Assembly: GCA_016789845.1 (NCBI GenBank)
Contig: JAEUQA010000041.1
Location: forward strand, 1-64,000
Reading direction: 5' to 3'
DNA length: 64,000 bases
Origin: Chromatiales bacterium
GTDB lineage: Bacteria; Pseudomonadota; Gammaproteobacteria; Steroidobacterales; GCA-2729495
A program made the position numbers and the translations under genes. A model generated the notes under the pieces. That model made no database searches and was not told the DNA's origin. It saw only the letters and a list, made by a program, of their open reading frames with translations. Position 1 is the stretch's first letter. The number at the start of each line of letters is the position of its first letter. Positions 37,668 to 46,650 of this stretch are shown here, piece by piece.

Positions 37668-38343
37668 CCGCAGACAACAACGCGATGAAGTGTAGCACCG
37701 GCGCCAGCAGCAGGCCGCACGCAAAGCCGCCCACGTGGGCGCGAAACGCGACGGCGCCCGCCAGTGCGTCCGTCCAGTTTGAGTAGAGCAATTGCAGGCC
37801 GAACCAGGAGATCAGGACCACCCACGCGGGAAGCTGGATCCCCGGCCCGTGAAGCTCGTCGCGGGGATGCAGGAACAGGTAGGCGCCGAGCAACCCCGAG
37901 ATGCCGCCGCTGGCGCCCACCATCGGCAGCGGCGACGACGGGTCGGGCCAGGCCTGGGCCAGCGCGGCAGCGACGCCGCAGGCGAGCAGGAGCACCGTCC
38001 ACGGGCCGGGGCCCAGCGTCCCCTCGACCCGGGGACCGTAGATCCAGAGGAACACCAGGTTGCCCAGCAGGTGGAGCCAGCCGGCGTGGAGGAACTGGTA
38101 GGTGACCAGCGTGGCCGGCGGCGGAACGAGCAGCGCGCTTCCGGGCAACTCGGCGCCGCCGAACAGGTTGCCGGGAATGAACGCGAGGCCGGGCGGCATG
38201 GCAAGCCCGCCGGGCGCGGCGAGCAGCTGCCAGGCAAAGGCGAGCCCAAGCAGGCCGGCGAAGGTCAGGCTGGCGATCGGGAAGTCGCGTCCGGACAGGT
38301 TCACGCCGGGCGACGAGGCCCCCGGGTTATCAGCGGCGATCAC
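37618..38343 (-). CDS. rhomboid family intramembrane serine protease
   Basis: The 241-residue protein has six to seven membrane segments and the rhomboid catalytic pair: Ser145 in VGASGGISG and His203 in RAHVGGFACG. HAGWLHLLGN (about 86-95) is the conserved loop. It should cut membrane proteins within the lipid bilayer. It overlaps the L,D-transpeptidase gene by ATGA upstream and the sheath-like gene by 50 bp downstream. The shared operon suggests an envelope role, but the substrate is unknown. Confidence 0.88.
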   Translation of the reverse strand: MIAADNPGASSPGVNLSGRDFPIASLTFAGLLGLAFAWQLLAAPGGLAMPPGLAFIPGNLFGGAELPGSALLVPPPATLVTYQFLHAGWLHLLGNLVFLWIYGPRVEGTLGPGPWTVLLLACGVAAALAQAWPDPSSPLPMVGASGGISGLLGAYLFLHPRDELHGPGIQLPAWVVLISWFGLQLLYSNWTDALAGAVAFRAHVGGFACGLLLAPVLHFIALLSADARPVARTRRSRDSSN

Positions 38344-39467
38344 CGGTTGGCGGCATCCAGCGCCGGAACCGGAGCAGGGTCGCCGGCCACGTCGCGTTCG
38401 ACCGGGTAGGTCACGATGTTGACGGTTGGCCGCGCCCGGGCCACGACGGTGCGGGCATCGGCGGCGGACTCGAGCAGGCGCACGGGAAAGCCCCGGCCTT
38501 CCTTTACCGTGGCGGCCACGAGCGCGGTGTCCAGGTTGATCGGGGTCCCCGCCCCCTGGGCCGGCTTGCGCTTGCGGACCGCCTGCGCGAGCTGCTTGTC
38601 GAGCGCCACCTGGAGGTTCCGCCGGTCGTCCTCCAGCGCAGGGTGCGCCTCGAGGTAGAGGTTGCCGTCACGCCAGCCCAGCAGTTGCGGCTGGTTGACG
38701 ATCCGCACCGGTGTCCCGACCGGTACCTGGCTGAACAGGGACTCGATGTCTTCCGGGAAGAGCTGGACGCAGCCGTGGCTCACCCGCATGCCGATGCCGG
38801 AGGGCTTGTTGGTGCCGTGGATCAGGTAGGAAGGGAAGCCGAGGCGCAGCGCGTAGGCCCCGAGGGGGTTGTCGGGCCCGGCGGGCACGCGGGCGGGCAG
38901 GGGGTTCCCCGCCTCGGCATGCTCCTTCCGGATCGAGGCCGGCACGGTCCAGACCGGGTCCTTCACCTTGCTGACGACCTTGGTCGTGCCGATGGGCGTG
39001 GCCCAGCCCTCGCGGCCGATGCCGACCGGGTGCGTAACCACGCGGGGCGCCTCCCCCGCCGCCGGCTTGGGAAAATAGAAGATCCGCTTGGTGCCGACGT
39101 TCAGGACGATGCCGTCGCGGGGCGCGTCCGGCAGGATGAACTGGGTCGGCAGGACGACCGGCGTGCCGGCGCCGGGCAGCCAGGGATCCACGTCGGGATT
39201 CGCCTGGACCAGCTCGTCGAAGCCCAGGTCATAGGCGCGCGCAATGTCGATGAACGTGTCTTCATAGCGGGCCCGGATCACCTGCAGCTCGCCGACCACG
39301 TCGCTGCCAGGGGCCAGCACGAACTCGTCGCTCACGATGGGTGGCAGCTCGACGGGAACCTTCGCCGTGGCCTGCTGGTGCTTCGCCCACTCCGGCGTTT
39401 CAAAGAGGGCGCAGCCCCCCGCATTCAGCGCGAGGGCGAGGACGATCAGGCGTGGCAGGTGGCGCAT
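38340..39467 (-). CDS. L,D-transpeptidase lipoprotein with LysM-like segment
   Basis: The 375-residue protein has a lipoprotein-type leader (NAGGC, Cys19). A LysM-like region (about 65-110, YEDTFIDIARAYDLGFDELVQANP) should bind peptidoglycan. The YkuD domain follows, with HGTNKPSGIGMRVSHGCVQL (His217 and catalytic Cys233). It cross-links peptidoglycan or anchors proteins to it, outside the cytoplasm. The C-terminal 100 residues are an extra region. Its stop overlaps the rhomboid start (ATGA). Confidence 0.9.
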   Translation of the reverse strand: MRHLPRLIVLALALNAGGCALFETPEWAKHQQATAKVPVELPPIVSDEFVLAPGSDVVGELQVIRARYEDTFIDIARAYDLGFDELVQANPDVDPWLPGAGTPVVLPTQFILPDAPRDGIVLNVGTKRIFYFPKPAAGEAPRVVTHPVGIGREGWATPIGTTKVVSKVKDPVWTVPASIRKEHAEAGNPLPARVPAGPDNPLGAYALRLGFPSYLIHGTNKPSGIGMRVSHGCVQLFPEDIESLFSQVPVGTPVRIVNQPQLLGWRDGNLYLEAHPALEDDRRNLQVALDKQLAQAVRKRKPAQGAGTPINLDTALVAATVKEGRGFPVRLLESAADARTVVARARPTVNIVTYPVERDVAGDPAPVPALDAANR

Positions 39468-39522
39468 TGGACGGATCCCTCCGGACTGTGCTGCCAGCGC
39501 GGTGCACCGGCGGCGGCGCGCT

Positions 39523-40311
39523 TCACTTCTGGCAGGCCGGCCTCCTGCCGGCCGCCTGCGCGGCGTTGTAGATCTTCAGGGCCTCGGGCAGCTGCTGGAT
39601 GAGCTCCTGGATGCGGTTGTCGCCCGAGGGATGGGTGGAAAGGAACTGGGGAGGCCCGAGCTTCGTCTTCCTGCCCATGTTCTTCCACAACTGGATGCTC
39701 TCGGCCGGGTTGAAGCCGGCCGCCGCCATGTAGTTGAGGCCGACGGTGTCCGCCTCCACCTCGTTGGCGCGGCTGAAGGGCAGGCTCAGGCCGATCTGGG
39801 CGCCCATGGACAGCACGTCACCGACCCCGTAGCCGCCGCCCAGCACGGCCGTGCCGGCGATGACGCCCGCCCGGGTGGTCATTTCCCGGTTCACGCGCTT
39901 CAGGGAATGCTGCTGCGTGACGTGGGCAACCTCGTGCCCGATGACGGCCGCAAGCTGCTCCTGGTTCTCGGCGACGGCGAGCAGGCCGGTAAACACGCCG
40001 ATGCGCCCGCCAGGCATCGCAAACGCGTTGATGTCCTCGCTCTCGAACACCTCCACGTCCCAGTCCTCGTCCACGTAGGGCTTTTCCAGCTGCTGCACGA
40101 TCGCGCTGGACACGCAGTTGATGTAGGCGCGGGTCCGGACGTCCGTGGACGCGGGCATCTGCGCCCGCATCTCCTGGAACTGCTTCCCGGACTCGGATTC
40201 CAGCTCCGACTCGGAGACGATGGGCACGGCGCACCCGGCCAGCAGCAGGGCGGCCAGCAGCAGGGCGGCCAGGGTTGCTGCCGGGGATACCGCTGTGGCG
40301 AGGGAGCGCAT
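39523..40311 (-). CDS. M48 family metallopeptidase, lipoprotein
   Basis: The 262-residue protein has a lipobox LLAGC (Cys27) behind a leader that contains a duplicated ALLLA stretch. An M48 zinc site HEVAH (H126, E127, H130) follows, with the third ligand in NEVEADTVG. It is a LoiP/YcaL-like periplasmic peptidase of ordinary size, likely part of outer-membrane quality control. It sits in the same-strand run between the SohB and L,D-transpeptidase genes, with 55 bp to the latter. Confidence 0.9.
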   Translation of the reverse strand: MRSLATAVSPAATLAALLLAALLLAGCAVPIVSESELESESGKQFQEMRAQMPASTDVRTRAYINCVSSAIVQQLEKPYVDEDWDVEVFESEDINAFAMPGGRIGVFTGLLAVAENQEQLAAVIGHEVAHVTQQHSLKRVNREMTTRAGVIAGTAVLGGGYGVGDVLSMGAQIGLSLPFSRANEVEADTVGLNYMAAAGFNPAESIQLWKNMGRKTKLGPPQFLSTHPSGDNRIQELIQQLPEALKIYNAAQAAGRRPACQK

Positions 40312-40338
40312 GGCCGGGATTATCCGGCCAGACCGCGC

Positions 40339-41370
40339 TCAGGGAAAGCGGCCATCCTGGTCGCGCTGCGACAACCAGGCGGCGGCCTCGTCGGCCCCCG
40401 CCCTGACGGCCGACAGGACGCGCTGCTGGAGAGTGGCCCGCGCCTTGTAGTGCACGCGATAGAGGTCGGCCGATTCGGCGGCCCGGTGCAGGTAGTCATC
40501 GCTGGTTTCCAGGGCGTCCACGAGCTTCAGGTCCAGCGCACGGGAGCCGTACCAGTGCTCGCCGGTGGCCACGGCCTCGATGTCGAGGGTCGGCCGGTGC
40601 GTCGTCACGACCTGCTTGAAGAGGCCATGGATGTCCTCGAGCTCCTCCCGGAGCTTCGCCCGGTCGTCATCGGTGTTCTTGCCGAACATGGTGACGGTCC
40701 GCTTGTAGCGGCCGGCGGTGATCTGCTCGAAGTCCACGCCCCGGGCCTCGAGCAGGCGATGGAAGTTCGGCACCTGCGCAATCACGCCAATGGAGCCGAT
40801 CACGGCGAAGGGCGCCGCGATGATCCGGTTCGCGACACAGGCCATCAGGTAGCCGCCGCTCGCGGCGCCCTTGTCGACGATGGCGGTCAGTGGAATTCCC
40901 TTGTCCCGCACGCGCAGCAGCTGGGCTGCGGCCAGGCCGTGCTCATGCACGGCGCCGCCGAAGTTCTCGAGGCGGACGACCACTTCATCCGTCGGGGTGG
41001 CGACCCCCAGGATGGCGCTGATCTCCTCGCGAAGGGCCGACACGGCGGTGGCCCGGATGTCGCCCTTGAAGTCCAGGACGAAGACCCGGCGCCGGCCGCC
41101 GGCGCCCGAGTGGCGGGACTTTTCCTCCAGCTTCCGCTGCTGCCTCTCCTGTTTATGCTCCTTGCGGCGCTCCGCCCTGGACAGCAGGGCGTGACGGAGC
41201 TGGAGGCGCAGGTTCCGGTACTTGTCGTTGAGCTTCTCGACGGTGAGGCCGCCGGACGAGGACTCCTTCCGGGACAGCCCTACCGTGAGCGCCACGATGG
41301 CGGCCACCGCGGCCACGACCGTGACCGCCTTGGCCAGGAACAGGCCATAGTCGAGCAGGAACTGGACCAC
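40339..41370 (-). CDS. sohB: inner-membrane peptidase SohB (S49)
   Basis: The 343-residue protein has an N-terminal membrane anchor (about 10-32) and a basic coiled region (RAERRKEHKQERQQRK). The S49 domain follows, with nucleophile Ser171 in DKGAASGGYLMA and Lys223 in AGRYKRTVTMFG as general base. RPTLDIEAVATGEHWYGSRAL is the usual C-terminal signature. It degrades proteins or peptides in the periplasm. It follows lipA by 14 bp and probably shares its transcript. Confidence 0.92.
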   Translation of the reverse strand: MVQFLLDYGLFLAKAVTVVAAVAAIVALTVGLSRKESSSGGLTVEKLNDKYRNLRLQLRHALLSRAERRKEHKQERQQRKLEEKSRHSGAGGRRRVFVLDFKGDIRATAVSALREEISAILGVATPTDEVVVRLENFGGAVHEHGLAAAQLLRVRDKGIPLTAIVDKGAASGGYLMACVANRIIAAPFAVIGSIGVIAQVPNFHRLLEARGVDFEQITAGRYKRTVTMFGKNTDDDRAKLREELEDIHGLFKQVVTTHRPTLDIEAVATGEHWYGSRALDLKLVDALETSDDYLHRAAESADLYRVHYKARATLQQRVLSAVRAGADEAAAWLSQRDQDGRFP

Positions 41371-41384
41371 GAACGCCAGCTGCC

Positions 41385-42404
41385 CTACTTCGCCGGCCGG
41401 GCCGCCGGCGTGGACGCCGGGAGACCGGCGTTATTGCCCTCGAGGGCGCGCTCGGCCCGATAGCTGGAGCGGACCAGCGGCCCTGCGACGACCTCCGTGA
41501 ACCCCTTGTCGAGGCCGAGCTGCCGGTAGGCCGCGAACTGGTCCGGGTGGACGAACTCGCGGACAGGCAGGTGATTGGCCGTGGGCCGCAGGTACTGGCC
41601 GAGGGTAAGGAGGTGGACGCCGGCCGTGCGCAGGTCGTCCATCGCCTCGGCGACTTCCTCGCGGGTTTCGCCGAGACCGAGCATCAGGCTGCTCTTCACG
41701 AGCACCTTGCGGCCGGCGCTCGCGCCGGCATGGGCCAGCACCCGGAGCGTCTGGTCGTAGCCGGCGCGGGGGTCCCGGACTTCGGCGGTCAGCCTGCGCA
41801 CCGTTTCCAGGTTCTGGGCGAACACGTCCACGCCGGATTCAACCACCGTGGTGACAGCGGCGAGATCGCCGGCGAAGTCCGGCGTTAGCGCCTCCACGGC
41901 GGTACCCGGATTGCGGGCCTTGATGGCACGGACACAGGCCGCGTAGTGCCCGGCCCCGCCATCCGGGAGGTCGTCCCGGTCGACGGAAGTCAGGACGACA
42001 TACTTGAGGCCCATCAAAGCCACGGAACGGGCGGCGTTCTCCGGCTCTTCCGGGTCCAGCCAGCCCCGGGGATTACCGGTATCCACGGCGCAGAAGCGGC
42101 ACGCCCGGGTGCAGACATGCCCCATGAGCATGATCGTGGCGGTACCCGCGTTCCAGCACTCGCCGATGTTCGGGCACATGGACTCCTCGCAGACCGTCGC
42201 CAGCCGGTGCTCGTGCACGGTGCGCTGGACCTCCGCGTAGCGGCCGCCTGCAACGAGGCGAACCCGCAGCCAGTCCGGCTTGCGGCCGACATCGGCCGCC
42301 GCGCCGTCGGACCGCTGCTTGATGCCGTTGCGGATGGCCGTGAAGCCCGCGGCGGTCGTGTATTTCGCGCCGCTTTCGATGGGGATGCCCTTGAACGAGG
42401 TCAT
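41385..42404 (-). CDS. lipA: lipoyl synthase
   Basis: The 339-residue radical-SAM enzyme inserts two sulfurs into octanoyl groups to make lipoyl cofactors. The auxiliary cluster motif [12 protein letters not shown] and the radical-SAM motif CTRACRFC are intact. The C-terminal [11 protein letters not shown] is the LipA hallmark. The start at ATG 42404 (MTSFKGIP) gives the normal length. A further in-frame start at 42431 would add nine residues. No lipB is adjacent. Lipoyl groups serve the oxoacid dehydrogenases that would coexist with the KorAB enzyme at the left end. Confidence 0.94.
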   Translation of the reverse strand: MTSFKGIPIESGAKYTTAAGFTAIRNGIKQRSDGAAADVGRKPDWLRVRLVAGGRYAEVQRTVHEHRLATVCEESMCPNIGECWNAGTATIMLMGHVCTRACRFCAVDTGNPRGWLDPEEPENAARSVALMGLKYVVLTSVDRDDLPDGGAGHYAACVRAIKARNPGTAVEALTPDFAGDLAAVTTVVESGVDVFAQNLETVRRLTAEVRDPRAGYDQTLRVLAHAGASAGRKVLVKSSLMLGLGETREEVAEAMDDLRTAGVHLLTLGQYLRPTANHLPVREFVHPDQFAAYRQLGLDKGFTEVVAGPLVRSSYRAERALEGNNAGLPASTPAARPAK

Positions 42405-42454
42405 GGCTCCATTTTCGCACGGGGTGCCCATGCCGTCATGCAGCTGAAGGGGGC

Positions 42455-42484
42455 AAAAAAAAAGGCCCGGCGCAAGGCCGGGCC
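42455..42484 (-). terminator. intrinsic terminator after the 65-residue gene
   Basis: On the reverse strand an 8-bp stem (GGCCCGGC with its complement, 42464-42471 and 42477-42484) with a 5-nt loop is followed by nine T residues (42463-42455). It lies between the small gene and lipA, so it ends the hydrolase and small-gene transcript and separates it from lipA. Confidence 0.9.
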
Positions 42485-42532
42485 AATACAGGGGGAATCG
42501 AGAAATCAGACCACCACGTCAGCGTCAGACAC

Positions 42533-42730
42533 CTAGTGAACCCGTGACCAGTTGAGGAGCTCCACCTCGTGCTCGTCGCGCTGGAAGTTCTGGGCGAGCA
42601 ACGCCTCGATCTCCTTCGGTTCCAGCACCTGGTCCACGGCATGGTTCAACTCCACCACGCCGCTGTATTCGTCCGCGAATCCCGGTTCCTCCGAGCGCAG
42701 CAGGAAGCGGGTGTAGTACTTCGCGCGCAT
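42533..42730 (-). CDS. 65-residue protein of unknown function
   Basis: This small acidic protein (start ATG 42730) contains RFLLRSEEPGFADEYSG and ends NWSRVH. It lies 10 bp after the hydrolase stop and just before a strong terminator, which supports a real gene that is co-transcribed with the hydrolase. There is no signal peptide or membrane segment. I recognise no family. A longer in-frame start at 42835 would overlap the hydrolase gene and reads like noise. Confidence 0.6.
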   Translation of the reverse strand: MRAKYYTRFLLRSEEPGFADEYSGVVELNHAVDQVLEPKEIEALLAQNFQRDEHEVELLNWSRVH

Positions 42731-42740
42731 GGCCTGAACG

Positions 42741-43706
42741 TTAGGGGAAGCCCCCGGGGGGTTCTGTGAGCGACTGCACAGATTCGGGGTTCGACGCGCG
42801 CCACCAGCGGGCAATGGCCTCGCCCGCGGCGGCATTGACGAAATAGCCGTAGCACCGGTGGACGTTCAGGCCCTCCGCGCCCCGGAACGGGTTGATGAGG
42901 TCCGTGCGGTCGCTGATCTCGCCCACCAGCCCGAGCTCCCGCATCTCGGCAAAATCCTCCGCGAACCGGTGGCCGAGTGCCGTGAGGCCGCCGATGGCGC
43001 ACAGGTTTCGCCAGCGCCGGATCCCGCGGGGATACCTGGCGGCGCCCACGGCCCCGGCCCCCATCAGCCGGCGCCGGATGTAGCGGGTGCCCAGCGGACT
43101 GCCCAGGGTCAGGAACAGGTCGACCGGACCTGCCTGGTCCCCCAGGGCCCACAGCGTGTCCCAGGCGATCACCGAGCCGAAGCTGTGGGCCATCAGCAGG
43201 ATGCGCTCGCCGGCAGCCCAGGAACGCTGCAGCTCGGCCAGCAGGAGGCCCCGGATGCGGTCGGCGACCCCGTCGGCATTCCGGAAATAGCGTTCGGAGT
43301 CGGCGATGTTGGCGCGGGTGCCCTCGCCGGCCAGCCAGTCGATCAGCCCGGGGAAGCGGTCGGCGACGCGGTGCGCGGCATAGACGGCCCGGCGCCGCGG
43401 GCCATGGACCTCGCGGATGCTGTCCGGGCCCGGCTGCGTCCCGGCGAGGAGCGCCGCAATGCCGGGCTCGTCGGGCCGGACATCCCGGTACTGCTCGTAG
43501 AACTCGTGGCCCCACAGGACCAGCCGCAGGGAGTCGGGCGCTGCCGCCAGGCCGGCGGCAACTTCCGGGTCCGCCCGCCGGATGCCTTCCAGCAGGCACC
43601 GCCAGACGAGCGCGCGATGCATGTCCGGTGGCGGCTTGGCACGGATGCCGGGCACGTACAAGATACGGCGCTTGGCCTGGGGCTGGGCATCCTGGCTGGG
43701 CGACAT
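42741..43706 (-). CDS. alpha/beta hydrolase-like protein, lipase-type nucleophile
   Basis: The 321-residue protein has RRILYVPGIRAKPPPD near the start and the nucleophile elbow MAHSFGSVI (near residue 170), followed by FLTLGSPLGTRYIRR, as in lipase- or serine-hydrolase-like proteins. A histidine in the late RCYGYFVNA region might complete the triad. There is no signal peptide. The substrate is unknown. The start could be ATG 43706 or 43715. I prefer 43706 because a TAGAAT box at 43719-43714 would then give a nearly leaderless transcript. It diverges from gloA with at most 13 bp between starts. Confidence 0.7.
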   Translation of the reverse strand: MSPSQDAQPQAKRRILYVPGIRAKPPPDMHRALVWRCLLEGIRRADPEVAAGLAAAPDSLRLVLWGHEFYEQYRDVRPDEPGIAALLAGTQPGPDSIREVHGPRRRAVYAAHRVADRFPGLIDWLAGEGTRANIADSERYFRNADGVADRIRGLLLAELQRSWAAGERILLMAHSFGSVIAWDTLWALGDQAGPVDLFLTLGSPLGTRYIRRRLMGAGAVGAARYPRGIRRWRNLCAIGGLTALGHRFAEDFAEMRELGLVGEISDRTDLINPFRGAEGLNVHRCYGYFVNAAAGEAIARWWRASNPESVQSLTEPPGGFP

Positions 43707-43719
43707 CGGCAGCATTCTA

Positions 43720-44154
43720 ATGAAGTACCTGCACACCATGGTTCGCGTCACCGACCTGGACGCGTCCCTCGACTTCTACTGCAACCAGCTCGGCCTGCAG
43801 GAACTGCGGCGGACGGAGAACGAGCGCGGCCGCTTCACGCTGATCTTCCTCGCCGCGCCCGGCGATGTCGCGACGGGCGGGCAGGCGCCCTGCGTGGAAC
43901 TGACGTTCAACTGGGATCCCGAAACCTACGCGGGCGGACGGAACTTCGGGCACCTGGCCTACCAGGTCGACGACATCTACGCGCTCTGCAACCGCCTCAA
44001 GGACGCCGGGGTGACCATCAACCGCCCTCCCCGGGATGGCTACATGGCCTTCGTCCGTTCGCCGGACGGCATTTCGATAGAGCTGCTGCAGAAGGGTGGC
44101 CCCCTGCCGCCGGTAGAGCCCTGGAAATCGGCGCCGAACGTCGGCACCTGGTAG
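43720..44154 (+). CDS. gloA: lactoylglutathione lyase (glyoxalase I)
   Basis: The 144-residue protein is a glyoxalase I: it turns the methylglyoxal-glutathione adduct into lactoylglutathione. Metal ligands are visible: His5 in MKYLHTMVRV, Glu in CVELTFNW, His in NFGHLAYQV and Glu in GISIELLQ. That the first ligand is residue 5 fixes the start at ATG 43720. The N-terminus matches E. coli GloA closely. Its TAG stop is part of a REP-like head GTAGGAGCGG. The start is almost back-to-back with the divergent hydrolase gene. Confidence 0.9.
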   Translation: MKYLHTMVRVTDLDASLDFYCNQLGLQELRRTENERGRFTLIFLAAPGDVATGGQAPCVELTFNWDPETYAGGRNFGHLAYQVDDIYALCNRLKDAGVTINRPPRDGYMAFVRSPDGISIELLQKGGPLPPVEPWKSAPNVGTW

Positions 44155-44172
44155 GAGCGGCTCCCTGATCGC
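44151..44172. repeat. degenerate REP-like head at the gloA stop
   Basis: GTAGGAGCGGCTCC at 44151 matches the head of the repeats at 33209 and 33298. The rest is degenerate (GATCGCG). Its TAG is the gloA stop. It lies between gloA and the diguanylate cyclase gene, which converge. Confidence 0.5.
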
Positions 44173-44177
44173 GTACG

Positions 44178-45389
44178 TCAGCCGCTCGCCTGCATCCGGG
44201 CAGCGCGGAAGCGGCCGGTCTGGATGTGGGCGCTCTTCGACTCCTTGACGACCACGCGGTTGCGGCCCTCTTCCTTCGCCTGGTACAGGGCCTCGTCGGC
44301 GAGCTGGATGGCCCCCGCCAGGCTGCGCTCGTTGCCGGGACTGACGATCGCCACGCCGACGCTGACGGTGAGCCAGGCGCTCGTGGTCGACTCGGCATGG
44401 GGTATCCGGAGCTCCTCGACGCTCCGCCGGAGCATCTCCGGGATCTCCCTGCCGAAGTCCTGGGCAGGGCCGTAAAGCACCAGCGCGAACTCCTCGCCCC
44501 CGAACCGGGCCGCGAAGTCGAGGGGTCGCTGGGCGCACATGGCGATCACCTCGGCCACCCGCTTCAGGGCGTCGTCCCCGGCCTGGTGGCCATAGAGGTC
44601 GTTGAAACCCTTGAAGTGATCGATGTCCACGAGCAGTAGCGTGAGCTGGCTCTGGTCGCGGCGGGACTGGCGCCAGAGCTTCTCCACGTCCTTGTCGTAG
44701 CGGCGCCGGTTGTAGAGCCCGGTGAGGCCATCCCGCTCCGCCAGGTCGTTCAACATCCTCGACTCGAGGAACGACTGGCGCACGGCCGATTCGAGCTTGA
44801 AGCAGCAGTAGGCACCGATGACGTTCACCGCCAGCAGGGTCAGGCCGGAGAACACCACTTCCGGCAGGGGAAACTGCCAGTTCAGCATGCCCCAGGCATA
44901 GGTCGTGGAGATGGAGACGGCAATGAGCGCGGCGTTCCAGAAGTGCAGGCCGAGCACCAGCCAGACCACGAAGATCCATGCAACCTCGGCACCGAAATAG
45001 TAGGGCGCGCCGGTGAGGCTGGCCCGCACGGTGATCGAGGTGCAGACGAGCCCGATCCACAGGGCCGTCAGCGCCAGGAGCATCTGGTAGGCGCCGTGGG
45101 AGCCCTCCTTGTAGGACATCACGAGGGTTGCCATCAGCGTGGGGAGCAGCACGCCGAGCATGAAGGCGGTGGTCTGCCAGGAGAGGTTGTCCTCCATCAC
45201 GGCAAAGATGAGCGCAATGAAGATGGCAGCGGCGCCACTCACCAGGATCGGGCGTGTCTTGGGGTAACTGGACTCGGCGTAGACGCGCCTGAACTCCCCC
45301 TCGACGAACTGGCCGAAGCGCAGCCGGAACATGCCGGGACGCCGCTCGGTCACCAGCGAGTTCAGATGCTGTGTCACGTCCAGACTCAA
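44178..45389 (-). CDS. membrane-bound diguanylate cyclase
   Basis: The 403-residue protein has five to six membrane segments (about residues 45-215). A GGDEF domain (about 235-395) follows. The active-site loop is GGEEF, preceded by the product-inhibition site RPLD five residues before. RDGLTGLYNRRRYD and DIDHFKGFNDLYGHQAGD are typical. It should make cyclic-di-GMP. The membrane part is a sensor of unknown type. It starts 162 bp from the divergent hypothetical gene. Confidence 0.9.
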   Translation of the reverse strand: MSLDVTQHLNSLVTERRPGMFRLRFGQFVEGEFRRVYAESSYPKTRPILVSGAAAIFIALIFAVMEDNLSWQTTAFMLGVLLPTLMATLVMSYKEGSHGAYQMLLALTALWIGLVCTSITVRASLTGAPYYFGAEVAWIFVVWLVLGLHFWNAALIAVSISTTYAWGMLNWQFPLPEVVFSGLTLLAVNVIGAYCCFKLESAVRQSFLESRMLNDLAERDGLTGLYNRRRYDKDVEKLWRQSRRDQSQLTLLLVDIDHFKGFNDLYGHQAGDDALKRVAEVIAMCAQRPLDFAARFGGEEFALVLYGPAQDFGREIPEMLRRSVEELRIPHAESTTSAWLTVSVGVAIVSPGNERSLAGAIQLADEALYQAKEEGRNRVVVKESKSAHIQTGRFRAARMQASG

Positions 45390-45551
45390 GGTCGATCGCG
45401 CCCCAAAACCAGCCCCAGCACGAGTTGCCGGAGTGCAATGGAAGCACCCGGCCCGCCAGCGAGATTGAACTTACTGGCTGCACCCGGGCCGGGCTGCGCG
45501 TTGAGTCACATTTCGCCCCGCCGCGGGCCCAAGCCGTTAGGATACGCGGCC

Positions 45552-46175
45552 ATGTCCAACCCCCTGCCCGACGCGCTGCCCGGCCCGCTCCTCAACCGTG
45601 CCGCTGGCCTGATCGGCGCCGCCGGGGTCCTGCTCTCCGGGGCACTGGCCCTGTTCCAGGCGCCAGCGGGACTGCCACCGGGCCCGGCAATGCCGGTCAA
45701 GGGGGAGCAGGCCTGCCCCCGCGGCGCCGGCGGCGCCCTCCGGGGCCGGTTCTTCGGCGCCCTCGACCTGACAGCCGACTGGTCCGGGGCCGCGCTGGCC
45801 TGCGACGGCATGCAGAAGCCGGACGGCAAGGGCGTCCGGCTGTACTTCGCCGGCGACCGGCCGGACGGTGGCCGGGTGTCGCTGCTGATCACCCTGGACG
45901 GCGGCCTGGAGGAACTGGCCGGCGCGGAACGCCCGGCCAATGTGACCGTCATCGATGAACGGGACGCGCGTTTCTTCAGCTCGGGGGGAGCCGGTCGCTG
46001 CTGGGCCAGCATTCGTTCGGTCGCGCCCGTTGACCGGCGTCCCGGCGGCCCCGCCGGCCGTGGCATCGACGGGCTCGCCTACTGCGTGGGCGCCCTGCCC
46101 TCCGTCGGCGACCGCTCGTCCATCACCATGAGCGACCTCCAATTCTCGGGATGGGTCGCCGCCGGTGCGGACTGA
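45552..46175 (+). CDS. exported protein of unknown function
   Basis: The 207-residue protein has an N-terminal hydrophobic segment (about 15-35) that may be a signal or anchor, then a soluble domain with RFFGALDLTADWSG and four cysteines, possibly two disulfides. The late segment LAYCVGALPSVGDRSSITMSDLQFSGW looks like a structured barrel or sandwich. I know of no named family. ATG 45552 is the first good start. Its end overlaps the next gene by 11 bp. Confidence 0.65.
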   Translation: MSNPLPDALPGPLLNRAAGLIGAAGVLLSGALALFQAPAGLPPGPAMPVKGEQACPRGAGGALRGRFFGALDLTADWSGAALACDGMQKPDGKGVRLYFAGDRPDGGRVSLLITLDGGLEELAGAERPANVTVIDERDARFFSSGGAGRCWASIRSVAPVDRRPGGPAGRGIDGLAYCVGALPSVGDRSSITMSDLQFSGWVAAGAD

Positions 46176-46638
46176 ACTCCGGCCGGCCGCCCTGGCCGGT
46201 CCGATCCTCCTCGGGCTCCTCGCGGGACCCGCGGCCGGCCTGGAACCGGCTCACCTGGTGGCGGATTTCCCCCGGGGCCAGGCCGTGCTGGAAACCGGCG
46301 GCCCGCGCTGCCTCGTAATCGACGTGTACTTTGCCAGCACCCCGGCGCAACGGGCCCAGGGGCTGATGTACGTGGATGCCCTCGACGAGTTCGAGGGCAT
46401 GTACTTCGGCTACCGCACGCCCTCGGAACTCGTGATGTGGATGAAGAACACGGTGCTGTCCCTCGACATGCTGTTCATCCGGCCGGACGGCGCCGTGGGT
46501 TCCATCGCCCGGAACACGGAGCCCTTCTCGACGACGCGCATCAGCTCGGGCGGAGAAGTGATCGGTGTCCTGGAACTGAATGCAGGCTTTACCCGACGCT
46601 GGCGGGTGGAGCCCGGGACGCGGCTCTTCCTGCCCTGA
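46165..46638 (+). CDS. DUF192 family exported protein
   Basis: The 157-residue protein has a signal peptide (about 1-24) and a DUF192 domain (about 40-155): QRAQGLMYVDALDEFEGMYFGYR, MWMKNTVLSLDMLFIRPDG and VLELNAGFTRRWRVEPG are diagnostic. The start is GTG at 46165, overlapping the previous gene. The biochemical role of DUF192 is not established. It converges with the lipoprotein gene, 12 bp between stops. Confidence 0.88.
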   Translation: MRTELRPAALAGPILLGLLAGPAAGLEPAHLVADFPRGQAVLETGGPRCLVIDVYFASTPAQRAQGLMYVDALDEFEGMYFGYRTPSELVMWMKNTVLSLDMLFIRPDGAVGSIARNTEPFSTTRISSGGEVIGVLELNAGFTRRWRVEPGTRLFLP

Positions 46639-46650
46639 AACGCCGGCCCG

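Noticed and set aside
39337..41463. A 708-codon forward frame
   Set aside because: It is antisense to part of the L,D-transpeptidase gene and to the M48 and SohB genes, which carry intact catalytic motifs. The frame shows no domain.
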